From contig JBFGZQ010000009.1 of NCBI GenBank assembly GCA_041586735.1, positions 62,001 through 126,000 of the forward strand: a stretch of DNA of 64,000 nt, in the 5' to 3' direction. Position numbers and translations under genes: made by a program. Source of the stretch: Motiliproteus sp041586735 (GTDB lineage: Bacteria; Pseudomonadota; Gammaproteobacteria; Pseudomonadales; Balneatricaceae). Under the pieces are notes generated by a model, which searched no databases, had not been told where the DNA came from, and worked only from the letters and a program-made list of their open reading frames with translations. Position 1 is the stretch's first letter. Each line of letters starts with the position of its first letter. Shown here piece by piece: positions 61,770-64,000 of this stretch.

Positions 61770-62630
61770 CTACGACGTCGCTACCGGTCTGGCTGGATCG
61801 CGGATCCATTCACTCCAGGATCCGGCATACAGACGCGCCCCGGGCAGCCCGGCGATCTCCAGCGCTAACAGCAGATGACAGGCGGTCACCCCCGAGCCGC
61901 ACATCGCCACCAGCATCTCGGGGCTGCGATCTCCCAGCAGCGCCGACCACTCGGCGCGTAGCTGAGCGGCGGTTTTAAAGGTACCACTGGCTGTGAGGCT
62001 GTCGGACAATGGCCGGCTCAGCGCCCCCGGCACATGCCCGGCCACCGGATCAATCGGCTCCTGCTCACCGCGAAAACGCTCGGCGTTACGGGCGTCGAGC
62101 AGGGTAAAAGCACGAGTTTGCAGATTAGCCAGTACCGTCTCAGCACTGACCAGCACATCGCTATGGAGTTGGTAAGGATAGGGATCACCGGGAACGGGCG
62201 TGACAGGCTGATCCGACACCGCGCCCTCGGTCGCTACCCAAGCCGGAAAGCCGCCGTCAAGCACCGCGACCCGCTCATGCCCCAGCCAGCGCAGCAGCCA
62301 CCAGGCGCGAGCGGCCATCGCCCCGCCCATATCGTCGTAGACCACCACCTGGGTATCGACACCGATACCCCACTCCCCGAGGCGACGCGCCAGCTGTTGC
62401 GGATCGGGCAGCGGATGGCGGCCCGAGCTCGAGGTGATCGCCGAGGAGAGATCCTTCTCCAGATGGGCATAGAGGGCGCCGGGGATATGGCCTTGCCGAT
62501 ACAGCGCCAGCCCCGCCTCGGGCTGCATCAGGTTGAAGCGGCAGTCGAGCACCACCCGCTGGATCCCAGCGGTACAAACATTCAGGCCCGCCTCCAGAGA
62601 AGGGGCATCGATCAGAGTACGGTAATCCAT
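61770..62630 (-). CDS. sseA: 3-mercaptopyruvate/thiosulfate sulfurtransferase
   Basis: Two-domain rhodanese of 286 residues. The active Cys244 lies in MCGSGVTAC, the CGSGVTA loop typical of mercaptopyruvate sulfurtransferases rather than the CRKGVTA of thiosulfate rhodaneses. The inactive N-terminal domain has VVLDCRFNL and VVVYDDMGGAMAARAWW. A CAGGAG site supports the ATG at 62630. It faces hrpB across the accessory block, and part of it is duplicated at the left edge. trpS lies upstream on the same strand. Confidence 0.93.
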   Translation of the reverse strand: MDYRTLIDAPSLEAGLNVCTAGIQRVVLDCRFNLMQPEAGLALYRQGHIPGALYAHLEKDLSSAITSSSGRHPLPDPQQLARRLGEWGIGVDTQVVVYDDMGGAMAARAWWLLRWLGHERVAVLDGGFPAWVATEGAVSDQPVTPVPGDPYPYQLHSDVLVSAETVLANLQTRAFTLLDARNAERFRGEQEPIDPVAGHVPGALSRPLSDSLTASGTFKTAAQLRAEWSALLGDRSPEMLVAMCGSGVTACHLLLALEIAGLPGARLYAGSWSEWIRDPARPVATS

Positions 62631-62642
62631 AGCAAACTCCTG

Positions 62643-62677
62643 TCTAGCGTGGGTCTAATAGCGGGTCTAGTCGTTAG
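62643..62677. repeat. Three 11-12-bp tandem units upstream of sseA
   Basis: TCTAGCGTGGG, TCTAATAGCGGG and TCTAGTCGTTAG follow each other at 62643, 62654 and 62666, directly before the sseA ribosome site. Confidence 0.55.
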
Positions 62678-62767
62678 CATAGCGGCAAGATGATCCCGCT
62701 GGCCATCCATACATCCTGTCGGAACAGATTCCGACCCACAATACTTCCCCCAGAGCGCCTAAGCGCA

Positions 62768-64000
62768 TCAGCCCAGATACGGAGCCAGCTCTTCGAGCAG
62801 CAGCTCGAGTTCATTCTGGGCTTTCTGTTGGGCTTTCTTTTTTAAGCCCTCGACCTCGGCCCGCTTGCTAGCAATCAGTTGCGTGGCGGCCGCGCTTTTA
62901 TCCTCGGCCTGGGTCACCTGATCGAGCAGCGGCTGGAGCTGCATCAGGATCGCCCGACGGCGTCCGGCCTCGGCATTGACCAGCTGCTCGGCGCTCTTCT
63001 GTTTCTTCTTCGGCTCGCTTTTAGTTGCACCAACCAGGGTGGTATTCAAGGGCCGAATACCGGCCGCCTCGCGAATCTCGCGCATAAAGGGCACCGCGTA
63101 GTCACGCGCTTTTTCAGCGCCCTTATTAAGCAACACCTCGACGCTGTTGAGATCCTGCATCAGCTCGTTATAACGCTGACGCGGCTCGCGCAGGTAGCCA
63201 TTGAGCGATTCAAACAGCTCCAGCTTGGCATCACCCCAACCGATCCCCTGCTCAAACTTGGCACGAAAATCCGCCGTCTCCTGCGCATTGGCAAACAGCG
63301 AGTACAGCTCAAACAGGGTGCTGCTATCAGCATCCTTCGGTTCACCGGGCAGCCGTGAATCGGTCTTGATCTGCTTGATCAGGCTCAGCAACTCGTTTTC
63401 GGAGCAGAACAGCGGGATGGTGTTGTCATAGCTCTTGCTCATCTTGCGGCCATCGAGGCCGGGGATGATGATCGGATCATCGATCATCGGCTCGGGCATC
63501 ACAAACAGATCGGCGTAAGTGTGGTTGAAACGCGCGGCGATATCGCGGGCCATCTCGATATGCTGAATCTGATCCTTACCGACCGGGATATGCTTGGCAT
63601 TGAACATCAGAATATCGGCAGCCATCAGCACCGGATAGCTGAACAGCCCCAGGGTGACGCCATCGTCCAGATCCGGATTACCGGTATCACGATTGGCATC
63701 TACCGAGGCTTTGTAAGCATGCGAGCGGTTCATCAACCCCTTAGAGCACAAGCAGGTGAGGATCCAGGTCAGCTCGGGGATCTCGGGAATATCGGATTGC
63801 CGGTAGAAGGTGGCGTTATCGGTATCCAACCCCAGCGCCAGCCAGGTCGCGGCGATCTCCCGAGTCGAGCGCGCCACCCGCTCCGGGTCATGACACTTGA
63901 TCAGGGCATGAAAGTCGGCCAGAAAAAAGTAGGAACTCAGGCTCGAATCTTGGCTGGCTTTAACCGCCGGCTTGATGGCGCCCAGGTAGTTACCTAGATG
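62768..64000 (-). CDS. trpS: Tryptophanyl-tRNA synthetase, 5' end outside the window
   Basis: Class I aminoacyl-tRNA synthetase. The frame is open to the window edge; the first residues seen, HLGNYLGAIKPAVKA, are the HIGH-like ATP site, so only a few N-terminal residues are missing. The second ATP motif is GRKMSKSYDN. PVLMAADILMF and VGKDQIQHIEMARDIA are typical. About 410 residues are visible. A C-terminal Lys/Ala/Glu-rich extension of about 80 residues, absent from E. coli TrpS, follows the catalytic core and looks coiled. Confidence 0.95.
   Translation of the reverse strand, partial: HLGNYLGAIKPAVKASQDSSLSSYFFLADFHALIKCHDPERVARSTREIAATWLALGLDTDNATFYRQSDIPEIPELTWILTCLCSKGLMNRSHAYKASVDANRDTGNPDLDDGVTLGLFSYPVLMAADILMFNAKHIPVGKDQIQHIEMARDIAARFNHTYADLFVMPEPMIDDPIIIPGLDGRKMSKSYDNTIPLFCSENELLSLIKQIKTDSRLPGEPKDADSSTLFELYSLFANAQETADFRAKFEQGIGWGDAKLELFESLNGYLREPRQRYNELMQDLNSVEVLLNKGAEKARDYAVPFMREIREAAGIRPLNTTLVGATKSEPKKKQKSAEQLVNAEAGRRRAILMQLQPLLDQVTQAEDKSAAATQLIASKRAEVEGLKKKAQQKAQNELELLLEELAPYLG

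Noticed and set aside
61660..61878. Plus-strand frame across the hrpB fragment and the sseA 3' end
   Set aside because: It reads the hrpB remnant out of frame and is antisense to sseA.
1..64000. tRNA, rRNA and mobile-element genes
   Set aside because: Reading both strands I found no cloverleaf with a T-loop GTTCRA core, no rRNA signatures, and no transposase or integrase domain.

Overview
The window looks like chromosomal DNA of a free-living gammaproteobacterium with moderately high GC. The basis is the block dnaQ-rnhA / yafS-like methyltransferase-gloB-mltD, the yejABEF-type transporter, ybiT, rimO, ttcA, recQ beside a UPF0149 gene, hrpB, and sseA beside trpS, which are typical gammaproteobacterial genes and neighbourhoods. 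Decarboxylase Na+ pump genes and a PEP-CTERM protein with a PrsT-like TPR protein suggest an aquatic or marine lineage. Species cannot be fixed. I see no rRNA, tRNA, CRISPR array, transposase or integrase.

Layout. 1-2.5 kb: end of an unknown gene, dnaQ, rnhA, a CbbR-like LysR regulator. 2.5-6 kb: oadGAB oxaloacetate decarboxylase Na+ pump. 6.2-10 kb: yafS-like methyltransferase, gloB, mltD. 10.2-16 kb: yej-type peptide ABC transporter, with a duplicated 3' end of yejB forming an extra 53-codon gene. 16.2-17.8 kb: ybiT. 18-25.8 kb: PrsT-like TPR protein, a second TPR protein, a SEC-C/TPR/sulfotransferase and a PEP-CTERM protein. 26-36.3 kb: housekeeping genes (rimO, prephenate dehydratase, SCO1, ttcA, recQ, UPF0149, DUF1499) and several proteins of unknown function. 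36.8-43 kb: a tightly packed operon of a PhnD-like binding protein, a GGDEF-EAL enzyme, two c-type cytochromes and a SulP transporter. 43.3-44.9 kb: an AT-rich cassette (PPOX flavoprotein, glutamine amidotransferase, small unknown). 45-48.8 kb: LysR regulator, opine dehydrogenase, YfcC-type carrier. 49.3-53.5 kb: hutH and hrpB. 53.5-61.8 kb: an accessory block with a PepSY/flavodoxin reductase, a DUF2271 protein carrying a flavinylation-type motif, a PepSY protein, a ferric-reductase-like protein, a two-component system and an EamA exporter. 61.8-64 kb: sseA and trpS (cut by the window edge).

Four things stand out. (1) The 53.5-61.8 kb block is bracketed by decayed copies of its own flanking genes: an sseA fragment follows intact hrpB on the left, and an hrpB 3' fragment precedes intact sseA on the right. 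The block therefore split an ancestral hrpB/sseA junction and duplicated part of it. (2) The block encodes what looks like a transmembrane electron-transfer chain ending in a covalently flavinylated periplasmic protein under two-component control. (3) The 36.8-43 kb operon couples a binding protein and a c-di-GMP enzyme to TsdA/SoxA-like cytochromes and an anion carrier, which suggests sensing or use of sulfur compounds. (4) Short tandem arrays with units of 11-15 bp recur in spacers and at gene ends, including one that gives a histidine kinase three in-frame ATG codons.
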